Below are positions 25,999-40,419 of a stretch of DNA of 64,000 nucleotides, piece after piece. The position numbers were made by a program, and so were the translations under genes. The stretch's first letter is position 1, and every line of letters starts with the position of its first letter. Under the pieces are notes generated by a model. That model worked only from the letters and a program-made list of their open reading frames with translations. It was not told where the DNA came from and did no database searches. Source of the DNA: Lutjanus erythropterus (Eukaryota > Chordata > Actinopteri > Lutjaniformes > Lutjanidae); the NCBI GenBank assembly GCA_020091685.1, contig CM034601.1, forward strand, positions 6,842,429-6,906,428, written 5' to 3'.

Positions 25999-28900
25999 CT
26001 GCGAGAGAGAAGACAGGACAGTATGAAGACGTTAGCAACATAAAGAACATTTTGTCACAATTAAATTAAATATGAAATATGAAATTTTGGGTTTCTTTGA
26101 TTTATTTTTTGGACGAAGTGAACAGAAAGGAGGTGAACTCGCAGCTTGCACGCTCTCACAGAAACTGAAGCAAGCTGACAACATGAGGAATTTGAAAAGG
26201 TGAAACTGTTTTGCCAATAAAATACAAAGTCACTGGATTGTTTTGCATAAAAAATATGAATCATATTCCTTAAGGCTGATTTCCTTTCAAGCAGTATATC
26301 AATCAGCCATGAAAATCAGTTTCCTAAGAATTGAGATAGATATTTCATCTCAGTTGATGTGATCAAGAAATCAAATTCTCCTTTTCACAACATTTTTGTT
26401 TACCTGTCATTTGTCTTCTGAATTAGATTTTCTGAAAATAAAGTTAAGTGCAATGGTTTTCAATACCTAAATTTCAAGTGTACATGAATGCAGCACCAAA
26501 TCACATACAAAGAAAGTCCCACAAACTTTGAACTGTTCAGGGCACAAACTGCTGCATTTCCTAATTGGGGGATCATCAGTATTTAGGTATTTTCTAAATG
26601 ACAGTTAGCAGCGTGGGCGAGAAAGTGTTTGTGCTTGTGGCTTTCACGGCTCCTTGCATTTAACACTCCACTCGAGCTGAATGGTGAGATAAAATGTGAC
26701 ACAATCGGCACAACTTTTGTGTCAGGTGCCACACATTCACACACATAAACACACACGGAGTGATATTCATCAATAGTTTAAAAGAGCCAGAGAGAGAGAG
26801 CAGGAGGTGTGTGTGTGTGTGTGTGTGTGTGGTGAGGCAAAGGAGAGCCCATGAGAAAAAAAAGTCATTTTTTTCTGATTTCAGCTTCTTACACATGAAT
26901 ATTTTCTTTTTCCTTTACTCCTCTATGACTGTAAACTGATTATCTTTAGGATGCCGTCTTAAGCTTTGGGAAACATTTTTCATCATTTTTTGACATTTTA
27001 AAAGCAAACAACTATTAATCAATTAATCGAGAAAATAATCGACTGATTAATCGACTACGAAGACAATCGTTAGTTGCAGCCCTACACGGGAGTTGAGTTT
27101 TTAATACCAAGAAATAAACATACTGACCTGAAATGCAGCAAAGAGACAATTGGTGCTATGCAAGGTGCTATGCAAATAACAAATGTGCTATTTGAATTTC
27201 TCACTCACTGAATGCTAATATGACTGAGGGTTTCCTCTGTAACTACTGAAAATCTGCGTGTATGAAATAAAATCCTGAGCTGAGCTGGAAACTTAGTTAT
27301 GAGAACTTGCTGGTTCAGTCGGGTCCTGCGTGTCTTTAACACAAAGTGTGCTGTTTACAAAGAGAGGCCATGTGAGTGGGATCTAGTAGCACCACAGGTT
27401 GGACAAATGCTGCAAAAAAAACCCAAAAAACAAAAACGTCGCCTGAAACAGAAAAGTGCAATGGAACAGTATTCAAATTGCAAACTCTGGCAACATCCAT
27501 CCAGTCCAGGTTCACTGACATATGGCAGTGCACACAGTGAACAGCAAACAGAATTATCTTCTCATCAATTTAAATTTTTTACTATATGTAGTGTTTGTGT
27601 TGTGGAACCTGCTGTAACAACTTTGTAGTTGCCATGTCCATTTAGTTTAACTGTGCTTGGCAGAAGTTTCTGCGAGCATGAAATACCACCCTGCTCCTCC
27701 TGTATCTTTTAAAATGTACCAATCTACTAAATTAGCTGCTGTAGACGCTTGTAAAGTTCAGAGACTTGCCATACAAACATCAGTTTGCTGCAGGCAAGAA
27801 ATACTGACTCGTAAGTATTGACTTCTGACTTTTGCTTGCAGCAGAAGACACACCAACACTTTTAATTAAAGTTCTGGCAGCTAAAAAGTCTTTTTTAAAG
27901 GTATCCTGTGGAGTTTTTGACCAATAATGTGACTATGGAGCAACGTCTGATGAGTGCATCCCTGTTTTCTTTGCATCTCATGCTGCAAGGTTGCAAACAC
28001 AAATGTGAACAACGCCACAAGTTAAAATACTTTAAAAATTGGCTTAACAAAAGGTTTTAAGAGGAAGGAAAGGCATTCATCAGATCCAACCAACACAATG
28101 TTTTTTAGTCAGAAACGCTGAATGTATACAACACTGGTAATAAATCTTCACAGGGTACCTTTAAGATGAAAAATACTGATTTATGTAGCTTTAAAAATGA
28201 ACTCCACTGCCCTACAGAGCTTTGAGTTCATGTCACTGACCTGTTTTTTAAGGAAATTCTTTTGTTTTGTAAACAATCTTTGTTTTGGACTATAACTTTG
28301 AAAAATATATCTCTTTCTTCTTGTACCTATAATGCTGGTAATCTAGGAAATAAAACATAACCTACTGTTTTGCAATTACAGTGTAGTTCTGGATAAGAAT
28401 GCGTGAAAAAACAGAACCTGTAAAAGCGCTGAAGAATAAAAAGCAAAGTAAATCTAACACGACACTTATCCCTCCCCACCCAAACATTGACATTTCTTTG
28501 CTGTGCCACAATGTGCTGTTGCCAAACAGTGAGCTAATCATCGACAAAGAGAAAAAAAATGCCCTGTTGAAGGCTGGTATGCACACAGCAGTAAAAAATA
28601 AAAGTCATCTTTCATCGCTGAGGTGGAAATTAATGTCTGAGAATCAATGCGAGGCATGAGCACAAACACGACTGAAAAAGGAGACACTAGACAATAAAAA
28701 CTCTGCTGAAGTCAGAATCCTCAAACTGTCTGGTTTGGTACTTTCCCAAAAGCAAAAGAGTTTGTTTTTATTTTGGGATGCCAGGATACCAGAAATTTAA
28801 TAGTCGATACCGACACCAGTGAAATTCCATGATTCTTGAAACCAAATCCGATACCACAACAAAATAAAATAAAATAAAATATTTGTTTTTTGTTATTTTC

Positions 28901-29398
28901 CCTCGCCACCTGCGATAAAAATTCTTCGGAGCTTCTATGACAAAAGTCAGTTGTGTCCTTGGCTGGAAAATCCTCCGGGAAACTCTTCTATCGGCCAGTG
29001 TCCAGGGCGTGTGACTGTTTTTGGCCGTTTGGGTCATCAAGTGCTCATTAACACGGTGGGCCCCGTTAGTGCTGATTAGATAGCCTCTGCTATTGACCAT
29101 CAATCACTCAGTGACAGCTGTAAGCGGAGCGAGGGGTCCAAAGAGCAGGTGACAGGAGGATAAACACAAAGGTTTCTGAGAGTTATTATCCCCTCCAAAA
29201 AAAATCTGATTTAAGAATAACAGCATTTTGAAATCACATATTTAGAATTTATTCCATCCAAATAGTATTTAAACATTTTTTTGGTTGCCTAAAAGTTTAA
29301 AATGATAATGACAAGCACCTAAACCCCACATCAGAGGCTCTAAAGCACTCCAGCCTCCTATCAGGACAATATCCTGTTTCTGGAGTTAACCGCTCTTG

Positions 29399-29438
<40 letters not shown>

Positions 29439-32400
29439 GTGGAGCACAAATGTCTCTGTATAAAAGGTTGAGGCTCTCGAGCCGCAGGTGTGTTTGGTTT
29501 TGCTCTATAGCCGCGCTGTCGGGGTCAAAAGCGCAGCCGCCTCTCTTCAGACTATTATCCCCACGGGCTGGCAAACAGGCCGGTGAAATACGACACATCC
29601 ACACACGCAGAACAAACACACTCGACTGGGATATATTCCTAAACAAGCTGCCAAAAGGTCAGGTGAAAAACCTGCCCCTCCATCCATCCAAACATGCTTT
29701 CATTTGCTTTAGTCTAAAGGAGAGAAATGATTTAAATATCGCCTGTGACGTGATAAGAACACTGACAGAAGCATCGCTCATGTGTCTGTTCAATGCCAGA
29801 TATCCCGTCTTTAAATAGTCTTTTTTGGTTCAGTTTGAATCCAGATGAAGCCGCCTTTTTTGAGATTTTTCCAAACGCAGTCCCCAAGAAAGATTAATTA
29901 ACTTTTGTCTGCATGATTAATGATTTTTCAGGTGGTACCCAGCTAGAAAAATTTGGTTCCCAAGTCGCTCGGGGAACATTTTTGGATCTGGATCTGGAGC
30001 CGTTCCTGCATAATGTTCCCTGGATGTTAAAAAGGAAACTTTGTCTGACCTTGTAACATCAAAATATTTCACAGAACAAGTCCAAGTTAATCTGGAATGA
30101 AAATAGTTAATACAGTATTGATGTAACAACTCAGCCTGCAGTAATTTTCAGTGATTTTTTTTTTTAATTTCCTTTCTCCAGCCTTTTCAGTTTCTTATGG
30201 AATCACAGAAATTAGACTTTGGCATTTGGAAACATGTTAACTGAGTGTTTTTGGTGCTTATTTTCTCATCTCTTAACATGGCAGCAAAACACTGACGTCT
30301 CCTTTGAAACTAAAAAGCATCTGCGCTCAAAAAGCCTTTGCAGGTGTTTGTTCTGGTCAGACATCATCTGTTTGATCAGGTGGCTGATTAGAAATGACCA
30401 AACTATTATCTCTCTGTCTCAAACACATAGAATGAGCGCGTATATGAACATGTCATAAACCATAATGGACAAACACACACACACACACAAACACAACAAA
30501 ACACACACTCAGAAATGTGCAGGTAGTTTTAGAGGTACAGTGCATCAATCACACCGGGACAAAACAGCTTTTGTTTCGGGTTGATGTATGAGGAACGTAT
30601 ATATTTACTCTATAGGAGGCTTCATGTCTCTGAAGCCGCTGCATGAAAACTCCTCCACTGATTACTTGGTGGTTTGGTTCTCTACATTTATAACTTTAGA
30701 ATAAAGACAAAAATCTGTATAGAGATGATCCGCACGGTACAACAAACTGATAATAAATTAAATAAAATATCCTCGAGTTTATTTTAATCCTATATTATAG
30801 ATTTTAGAGCTGATCTGGAGACCTTCTTATGTACTTTGACCTACACTTGTAAACAACCTGAAAGAACATTATTGCTTTACTCAAAGAAGAAAAAAAAGAT
30901 ACTTGATGAAAGTGAACTCTATATTGTTTTTGTCCATTAATAACAACTATCGCTGATAGCATATGCTACCTTTAACTGAGGCTGATCATTTAAATTTTAT
31001 TAAAATTGCAAAATGAACTACTGCAATTTTTCAATCTTGTTTCTTCTACTTCAAACCGCATCTGCACAGCTTTTCAAAAGTAAAATTCAAGCACTTTTGA
31101 GACTCTCAAAGCCTCAATCGTCACATCTAAATTGTTACTATAAAAGCAAACACAAGTTCCTTCACACCCACAGCAATCGATGTGTATTGTCACTTTGTCT
31201 GCTTTGCCAGCTGTTCATATTAACTTTGATTGCATGTTCTGATCATGATTTTTGACCAAATATGACGTGGGATTGTTACATTTCAAATATTAAATGATAT
31301 TTGGTTTACATGAGTGATTCTGTAGATGAAACGCCACACGTTTGTGTTGAAAATCAAGCATTTTCAGGGGTGTATTCAAATGTGAGCATATTCCTAACGT
31401 TGAAATAAAACTTTGTGCGAACTCTGAAACTATTCATACCTGAAATAACTACACACAGTCTAGTATAAAACATCAGTGGTGCGTTAATAACCTTATAAAA
31501 CCCATCTGTGCCTGGTTATACTGAGTCAAAGAGCAAACACTTCCAGGCTCTCCAGGACGCCCATTAACTCTTTGTGGACCTCTTAGCTTTATCAGTTAGT
31601 GTTTGTAAAGAGGGCTGGAGGGTTCCCTAATCAGGCTGATAGCACTCCACTCTTTACACACACATGTACACACACACGTATGCACACTAACACAATTACA
31701 AAAGTCAACGTGCAGAGTTCAAATGGCTGCTGAGGCCATGGTCAAGGGGAGGGGGAGATTGTTATGATAGCAGAGCTGTCAGTCACCGCAGACACTGATG
31801 CACTCGAACAACACGCACATCAACAGCTCCCCGGTGGTCCAAAGGCAGCTTGGCAGGAGCTGCTCCTCTCACTGATAACATCGAAAGTACAAGGACACAC
31901 AGCAACCTAACAAGAAACCTCAAAGTGTTAAAGTCTTTTAAATTGCTCCATAAATAAAAGTATTATTAGCAAAATGTATTTAAAGTATTGAAAGGTAAAG
32001 TATTCTTTCTTTCAGAGTGTTATAGCTTGTTCTGTCGGTTGATCAGTCCATAAAAACATCCCAACCCTTTGGCAGCCACAGTTTTGGCTCAACGAAGCTG
32101 TGTTTGTGTTCCTGCCACTTGACTAAAAAGGTGTGTAGCAATGGGAGTGCAGAAAGTCGGATAACTTCCAAATGGATTCACAGACTTGCTCCAGATTCGG
32201 CGTAGAGGTTGATCATGAGCTGATTAACTGTTCATCCCAGTAGAACACCAGTGAACGCCAACTTTTTCAGCTGCTCTGCTTCCAGAAGTGAATTTTCCCC
32301 ATTAATTCATCCTTCAGTAAATCCCTATATAACGAGTTTTAAGCCTGAAAACAAACCAACCAACTAAAAGATTAATCGCAACCATAAATCATTTCATTCG

Positions 32401-33162
32401 CAGCAAAAAAAAAAACATTGCAAAAGGGATTAAAAGGCAAAAAGGTACAAAAATGTGTATATAATTATTTTCAGAGTGAAAGAACTACTCTTCCCATAAA
32501 CCACTGAATGATTGCTTCCTCTTAATTTTAGTGTATATTATCAATAACATTGTTGACAGACTTGTGGCTTCTACAGGAACTCGTGCTCAGTCAGGGCTGC
32601 CAGCTGTCCAGTATAATACAGGATTGTCCCAAAATAATAATTACAAAATAAAACTGTCACTTACTGAACACAATCTGTCCCGTTAATACGTTAATATAAA
32701 TGATGCAACTGACCTTTAGGCTACTGTCATCTCATCTCAAGATAACAGTTTTATAGCAGAAGGAGCCAGAACTACCCGGATTTGGTAGAATTTAAAAGAA
32801 GCCTGGAGCCAATGAGGCTGATCTGGAGAAGTCTAGTATAACACCACTTGTACAGGATGAGCATCAGCCGCGAGCCGGTCCCAGCATGCACTGTGTGGGC
32901 GGCAGGATACACGCCAGACAAGGCATAGTGCTAACACACACACAGAAACACATTTACACCAGTTTAGAGTTTTCCGTTGACCTAACCTGTTTGTCAAACT
33001 GAAGGTTCGAGAAGCTAACAAACTCAAAAACCGTGTCGTGTCACACTGACCAAGAGAAACAATTCAGGATTTGATGCTACAACAGGAGCTGTTCAACTTG
33101 CAGTCAACCAGAGTTGAGTTCCTAAAACCTTGTGAAAAGATGATTACTTTATAATCATTATG

Positions 33163-33204
<42 letters not shown>

Positions 33205-36200
33205 TACACACACTCAACTTCCTGATACTACCGCCTTAAGAAAAAAAAAAAAGTCATGGCTCTCCTCTAGTGAATCGAAACAGACATAAATCAGGGATGA
33301 TGTTTAGCCACATTAAAGATTTTTTGCAGACACGAGTGTTGATGCAACTTGTAGATTATTATTACTGTAACACATGATGACATGATGCAGGAATGCTCCT
33401 TCTGGCGACAGGAATCTCCCACATGCACATATAGACACACAGGGACACGTTACAGAGGCAAAAACTCCAAAAACTCACCGGTCTCAGCTTCTCATATGTG
33501 AAGATTTATATGTGAAGATTTATGTTTTTACGTCGTCTAAACTGAATATTTTGGGTTTCGCGCTGTCTGACAAACTAAATTTCAACATCAGCTTGGGCTT
33601 TAGGTCATTGAGATGGTATTATTTTTCTGTTCTCTGACGTTATAAAAAACAAATGATTATTTGCAGCCTCCAAATCCCACAATCAAACTCTTAGGCAACA
33701 AGATTTGTATTTTTAAGATCAACTGGAAGCCAGCATAACAAGGCTGTAATGTGGCTTATGTTATCTCTTATATTTGCTGTGGATTGGAGGCTGCAGCGTT
33801 CTGTATGAGCTGAAGGTGTGAACAGGCTTCACCACTCAAGTAGGCAAACAGAGAGCTGCATTAATCAATTCAGGAAAAGATAAAGTATGAAAAACGTTCT
33901 GCAAGTCAAAGAAGGATTTTAGGTTGATGCAAACAGGCCTGAACTACTTTCAGTTTTAGAGCCAAGAGTGTTTGGTTACCAAAAATCATCCAAAATGACG
34001 ATTTATTTTGATTATTAGCTACGAAGCACCAAGTCTTCAAGTCAGACATTCACAGGTAGATTGAGCTGTGTGTTACTGATATAATGATTAGTCATCAACT
34101 ATTTTGATAACTGATTAATCATTTTGAGTGATTTTTTTAAGTAACAAACATCCAAATTTCAGCTTCTCAGATGTGAATATTTTCTGGTTACTGTAGTCCT
34201 TTATGACAGTGAACTGAATATGTGAACTGATTGTAAACAAAAAAGGATCAATTCTTTAATCAAGAAAATGATCAGCAAATCAATTGGTGACATAATAAAA
34301 AATAATTGTTAGTTACAGCCGTTATATGCAGGGGTGGGGAAAAAAGCGGATCATTATTTGATGATTTGTCTTGAAGGAAGCTAATAAAATGAAAGGGGGA
34401 CCAAGGTAAGAGCCTTGAGGGACTCCACAGTTAAGAGGATGAAGAATAACCCTCATCAAAACCTTGTTTTGGGTTGTTTGGATTAGCCTGAAGCTAATGA
34501 GCCTCATTTGGATGAGTCTTTATGTGTGTCCCAAGCAGCTTAAGCATCAGCCACTGTTTAAGGATCAAAATCCTTCAGGCAGAACCATTCCTACACAAAC
34601 GCTGCCGAAATAATGTGCTTGTAGTCATGAAACAGTCAGCTTACAGTGTTTCTATTGAGACTTTTCATACATGACACAGGGAAAATAGTTTTGGCTTTGG
34701 GTGATTTGTCCTGGAGGAAGCAGATAAAACAAAACGGGGACCAAGGAGAGAGCCTTGAGGGACTCTACGATTAACAGGATGCAGAATAACCCTCATCAAC
34801 AATGAGCTGCCTGTTTGAGAGCTGAGAAATGAACCAGTTTGTCGCAACAGTAATGCTGGAAGAGGAATATCCATCCAGAATGACATATTTTGCGAGATTT
34901 GTAAAAAAAAAAAAAAAAAATACTGAAAACAATGAGTAAAGAAGCAGTTTATGGGTATGTTTGGGTAATTTTGCTTCATTTGACTGGAACATTTTCTGCA
35001 GTTTAGAACAGTCAGCTCAACATTTCTAACTTATGAGTCATCATCAACTGAATGCAAAGCAAGACGAGGCAAGCCTGGTTTTGCCGGGTTACAACTGAAG
35101 CCTTTTTATGATATACTGGACCAGAATGAGTAAACCCGGCCGTTTTTTTTTATTTAAAAAAAAAAAAAAGCCCTGGACATGCTGCAGTCTGTTATATAAT
35201 TAAGCTCTGCGATCGTTATCGGACAGGTGATTCAACACAGAGTGTCTTCTGATTTCTTCAAAGGAAATTTACTGGGCTGTTTGTTGGTTTGCCAGTTTTA
35301 GAGATACAGCTGCCAAGTTAGCAGCTCGGGGGTGATCTTACATGTGGCTTATTGCAGTGATTCCCATCCTGTGTGTCAGGACCCACCAGGGGGATTGAGA
35401 GATGGGTATAGAACATACATTTTTCAGGCTTTCCTTTAGCTGCTGCTTTCTCCTTTTGAATAGCTGAATAATCTTATCTGATCAGGCTTTTAAAATTATT
35501 AAAATAAAGCAATCTGAGAAGGAATAACCTCTCTTTGGTTGCACTGGTCACAATCTGTTAGGGGCCAGGACAAGCTGAATCATAGACTTTGAGAGACGGT
35601 AAAAAATCAATTCAGGGAATCATAAAAAAAAAAAAAAAATCATAATACTTAAAGGGACAGTTCACCTAAAAATCAAAAATAGATATTTTTTACTCTTGTC
35701 TGTAGAGCTGTTTATTTATCTAGATTTTTAATGTGAGTTGCAGAGTTTTGAATATATCAGCTGTAGAGATGTCTCTATTCTCTCCAGTGTAATGGGATTA
35801 AATAGCACTTAGCTTGTGGGGCTCAAAGCACTAAAAAAAATACATTTGAAAAATCCAAAACCAGCACCTCTTTCCACAAATGACGACCTGGTTACTCACG
35901 ATAATCAACAGACCTAGTTGTGAGCAGTTTCATGTAGGAACTAGTTTCTTTTAGTAGAAAAGAAAGTACTACTTTAAGTTCCTTCTTTCTTTTAGTAGAA
36001 AAGAAAGTAGTACTGAGCGATTCAACTGCCATATAAACACTATAAAAATGTGGGCCTACAGGGAACAGATGAGCTTGACAGTTTGATTAATTAAATTGAT
36101 ACCATAGTTTATAACAAAACCTCGTCCAGGTGTTAAATGATTTCACAGCTGATAAGCAACCACTGATGATATCAGCCTGTTTGTTCATCTTTGTTAGCTT

Positions 36201-39200
36201 AGCCAAAATCAAGCATGGCCGTGTTTTACAGGCAACTGGACAAAATACTGCAAAGTTTTCATAGTATTTTAACAAGAGTATTGTTGATGACCATGGTAAA
36301 AGTGCAGCAGCCACTGTGTTTGCTGCGTGACTTAAACATGCATGTACATTACATTAATCGGTGCTCCTACAGTTTGCATTCTCATATAATTTCTCTGCCC
36401 GCTCACTGCTGTTGTGTTGTTTACTCTTCTCACTGCACATTTTACAGTCTATTTGTCTTTTGCTCTGCTGTATCCTGCTGCTGCAACAACCCAACTTCCC
36501 CACTGGGATCCATAAAGTCTCACCTTATCTATTTATGACCATATAGAGATCTGTTTCTATTTGCGCATTCATTCACATGTTCGCTCGTTCTCTCCGTCAT
36601 CGTTTTCACACCGCGGGAGCTATGCAGCTTTTATCGCATGAGTAAATCTCTAAAATCCAGGTCTGAGGCTGCTGGGAATCCGCAGGTTTCATCTTACAGA
36701 AGGGAAACACTGAAACTAGCTTTCCCCTATTCTGCAAACCCCCCACCTTCTTCCTCCATCCTCTGAAAAGGGACTGAAAAGCAGGAGTAACTGGTTTGGC
36801 CTTCGTTTTTAACTGCGCGTCTTCCCTCTTTTTTTTTTCCTCTTCCTCCCCTCCTCCCTCTCTTCTTTGTTCTCTCTCTCTCTCTCGGGGGAAGCTCGGA
36901 GGACAGGTATGAGCACGTATAAACATAGTGGAGAAAAAAACAAAAAGTCTTGAGCAAACTAATGTTGCCTCTATTTTCCTTTTCATTGTGTTCTCCATCT
37001 CTATTATAGTTACTGGGTGTATCGAAACTGGCGATGTGACAAAACACGCAATATACAAATAAATTAACTGAAGCCAACTGAACTCTGATCTGAATGGTTA
37101 CAGTGGTGACACTGTGACTGGACGGTTGCAGGTTTAGTTAAGACCTGGACAGACAGAGCGAATAAAATTCACAACACACGCTTCTTCCAAACCTCAAAAA
37201 ACAAAACAACGGGTGTTCTGGGCCACAATGTAACTCAGTTACTATTTTTAATCAAGCATCCTATATCTAACCAGAAAATCCTGCTGCCTATTGCAATAGA
37301 TTCCTGCAGGAATAAGTCCTAAAACCCAAAATATAAGTAAATTTGCATGTCTGGTTTCCTTGTCTTGAATTCAGTGGGGATTTTTTGGTCTATGGTCAAC
37401 GTGAGCTGGAGAGACTTTCACATTTTGTTCTTAACACATCAGTAAATATCCCACTTGAGAATTTTGAAGCTTTTACATGAATTAAAAATACTGTAAGCAA
37501 CAATAAATGCGTGTTCTGAGTTTGTCACACCACAGAAACATGTCATTAATCACAGAAATCGCGAAGGACGGAAGGAAAGCTCTCTTTTTCCTTTACACAG
37601 ACTTTTAAAAAGGTGATTGCTAAATGGTGGCTAAATGAGACTACAAAGGTTGTTGGGGACATTAAACGTCATCACACAAACATGAGTCACTTAATGGAGC
37701 TGACCTGAAGTCATGTGACCATGATGTAATTCGTTTATAGCCCGTATAACATGAGCTTTTTACCTCTAGAAATTGCATTTATGCTCCAAAATCACAAAAG
37801 TGGTGTTCAGTTGTGAAGATTATCTTGCTGAAGAAAAAGTATTGCAAACTTTTTTTCACCACTGAGTTTGTTTGTCATCAGCTGACCTGTAACATCCACT
37901 CATACCAATTTCTCTAAAAATGGTCACTTGGTTGGTATCTCAGACTGAAGCGTATATACATGAAGAAGGCTGACGTTATGTTCACTGAACTGCTGATGGA
38001 CAGCTTACTTTATATATTATGGCAAAGAAAGACTAATATTCCTATATTATGGCATAGAAGACTAATATTCCTGTCACATCAGCGTCTGTTTTAAATTAAA
38101 GCGACAGAGAGCTGTTTTCTTACCTGTGTGTGTCCTTTGGTGTGCCTTCAGATGAGAGCTCTTTGTGTAAACTTTGGTGCAACCTGAAAACAAATCACAG
38201 AGACAGATCATGAGATCAGGCTGACAGTCGAGATGTGCTCACCTGACACAAAGTTTACCTTGGCCATAAAGTTGAGAAATGCGCTGTTCCTTGAGTTGTT
38301 TTTCACCTGCGACCCAGTGAGAGTGACACAGCAGTGGACGAACACTGGAACAACTCGTTCACATAGTCACCAACAAGGATCTTTGGCAAGGGAGGACAAA
38401 TGGGCTTTTTCCAAACTAGGGTTGTCACAATACTGGAATTTTAAACTTCTGCAAGCCAAATTCCAGGCAGGACAATTACGAACCTAGATATCAAAGCTAA
38501 AAATGATTAACAACCCAGAAAAGCAGCCGAAGACCCAGATATCAATGCTAAAATCATCAAGAAGCCAGATATCAATGTGAAAAATTGGAAACAACTCTGA
38601 TATCAACACTAAAAATTGTTAAGAACCCAGATATAAATGCTCAGTTTGACTGCTTGGGTGGTAAACTTAATTTTTTGTACGCTGGTTTTAATCAACTGCA
38701 AAATATCAGCGGTTGAAAAGTTATTAGACCACTGCATCTTCCTCCAATGACTTTATACAGTCAGTTTGCATTGTCCTAAAAATGTCACAGCAGCCTGAAA
38801 AGTTCTGCCTTGTTTCGTGGCCCTGACAGAGAAACAAATGAAAAACTGCTCGGTACAATTATCTCACCTCATTAACATATCTTTCTTATTTAAAAAAATC
38901 TCTAAGAAATATGAGACTAATGACTGAATGAGATCGGTGTTTTTGCAGTGTGTTATCCACTATGCCAACAATCTGGTGTCTGTTTATCCTATATTGATGT
39001 GAGTGTTTACACATGTCAGAGACAGGCAGAGGATTACTGACAGATGTGAATTTATGCTTTTGCTTTTGGAGTTGAGTATATTTACACAACAGTAATATTA
39101 GTAGAAAGCAATTTGAACCAACTGGTTGAAACTTGTTCTCATTTGGAAATCTTGCGGGGCTAAAGCTCCTGATTGCGCACGTTTTGTGTTAAAACTGGAG

Positions 39201-40385
39201 GTGTACTGTAAAGTAGAGTCTGAACTGAAAAATGGCTCTCCGCCACGACTCTTCTTGGTTCCAGCGGTGCACTTGCATGGCTTTTAGTTATTAATTTGCG
39301 ACGTGCACCTGTCAAAAAACATGCCAGCATTGATTAAATCAATTAAACATGCTCAGAGGCATATGATTCAGATCAGTCTCACAAATTTGGAACCGGTTCT
39401 CGATTCCCATCCCTGCATTTCACAGGAAAACTGCAGCATCACCTAGATCTGCCATGTAGCAGGAAAAGTGCTAGCAAAGTAAACAAAAAGGAAGAAAACG
39501 AACCAAAACGGCTGGCAAAGACTGTGACTTTTGTGTTTCAGTTTACCAAAAGGCTGCACTGGCGGTTACACAGCGAGAGATTAAGAACCAGACAATCAGG
39601 ATGGGTCAGTCCTCGCCAGTGTTTCCCAAAGTGTGGGACGTGTGAAGGCCCTCTATGTTTGAAATTACCACAAAATATTTGTAATTTATTTTTAAAAAGT
39701 AATCAGAACTAAAAAACAAAGCAGTGGGATTTAAATCACATGTTATTCATTAATCTGATCATAGTTTAACAGGTGTTAGACCATATTTGGTGACCTGTCA
39801 CATTAACACCGGAGGGAAAAAAGGGCCGTTCTAAATTTTTCAGTTAAATGCAGATAAACCACAGACCTGGGTAGTCACAGAAGTGGATCCTCCTCTTCTC
39901 CAGCTCTGGGTTGTTCCGCCTGTTGTATTTGGGGCCTGTCAGGACACCTTGGCCATGTGTCATCAGCAGGGCGTGCGGGGACAATCCCGCCACCTTTATC
40001 CCACCCAGACGCTGCTGGTATGGAGGCGGAGGTTGCGGCGCTAAGCTGAGCAGCTCTGCCTGACCGTCCGGGCTGCCTGGCTGAGAGTTTGGTGGCGATG
40101 GCGGCAGACTGTGGGGCGCTGTGTGCTGTGACGAGTTGGTCGGAGAGGCTTGGTAGTAACCGTGGTGCTGCTGCAGATGGTGCTCTGCCATCATGTAGTT
40201 GCCGTTGGTCGTTGGCAGCGCAATGCCGCCGAGGTTCAGCATGGTCCTGCCGCCGGTGGAGCCGTGTGCGGCCTGGCTGGCGTGGGACAGAGTCATGGTG
40301 AGGTCAGCACAGCTGGTGATGGGCATGTGGTAGACCTGCTGCTGGGGGGCTGGGGGGCCGATGTGAAGCTCTGTGTCCAAATTTG

Positions 40386-40419
<34 letters not shown>

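Larger units (their letters stand above)
25999..38123 (-). other. klf5: klf5 intron 3 (12.1 kb)
   Basis: This intron splits the glycine codon between fingers 1 and 2 (phase 1). The contents include an hAT-like MITE fragment at 26866-27084, GT repeats at 26807 and 29401, a CA repeat at 33165, two LINE reverse-transcriptase scraps at 34345-34470 and 34690-34860, a TTAA MITE at 35649-36010 and a LINE-like 3' tail at 36390-36535. Non-repetitive GC-richer blocks lie near 29040-29190, 29455-29800 and 31560-31880. The remainder (27100-28770, 29830-31540, 31900-33150, 36600-38100) is AT-rich sequence in which I see no gene. Confidence 0.85.

Noticed and set aside
29396-29818. Plus-strand open frame of 140 codons
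   Set aside because: It starts in a GT microsatellite (poly-CV) and shows no family resemblance. The DNA is better read as a GC-richer intronic block.
36606-37077. Minus-strand open frames of 150 and 116 codons in intron 3
   Set aside because: The translations are low-complexity ([16 protein letters not shown]) from a CTCTCT/CCTCCC tract. No domain, no splice context.
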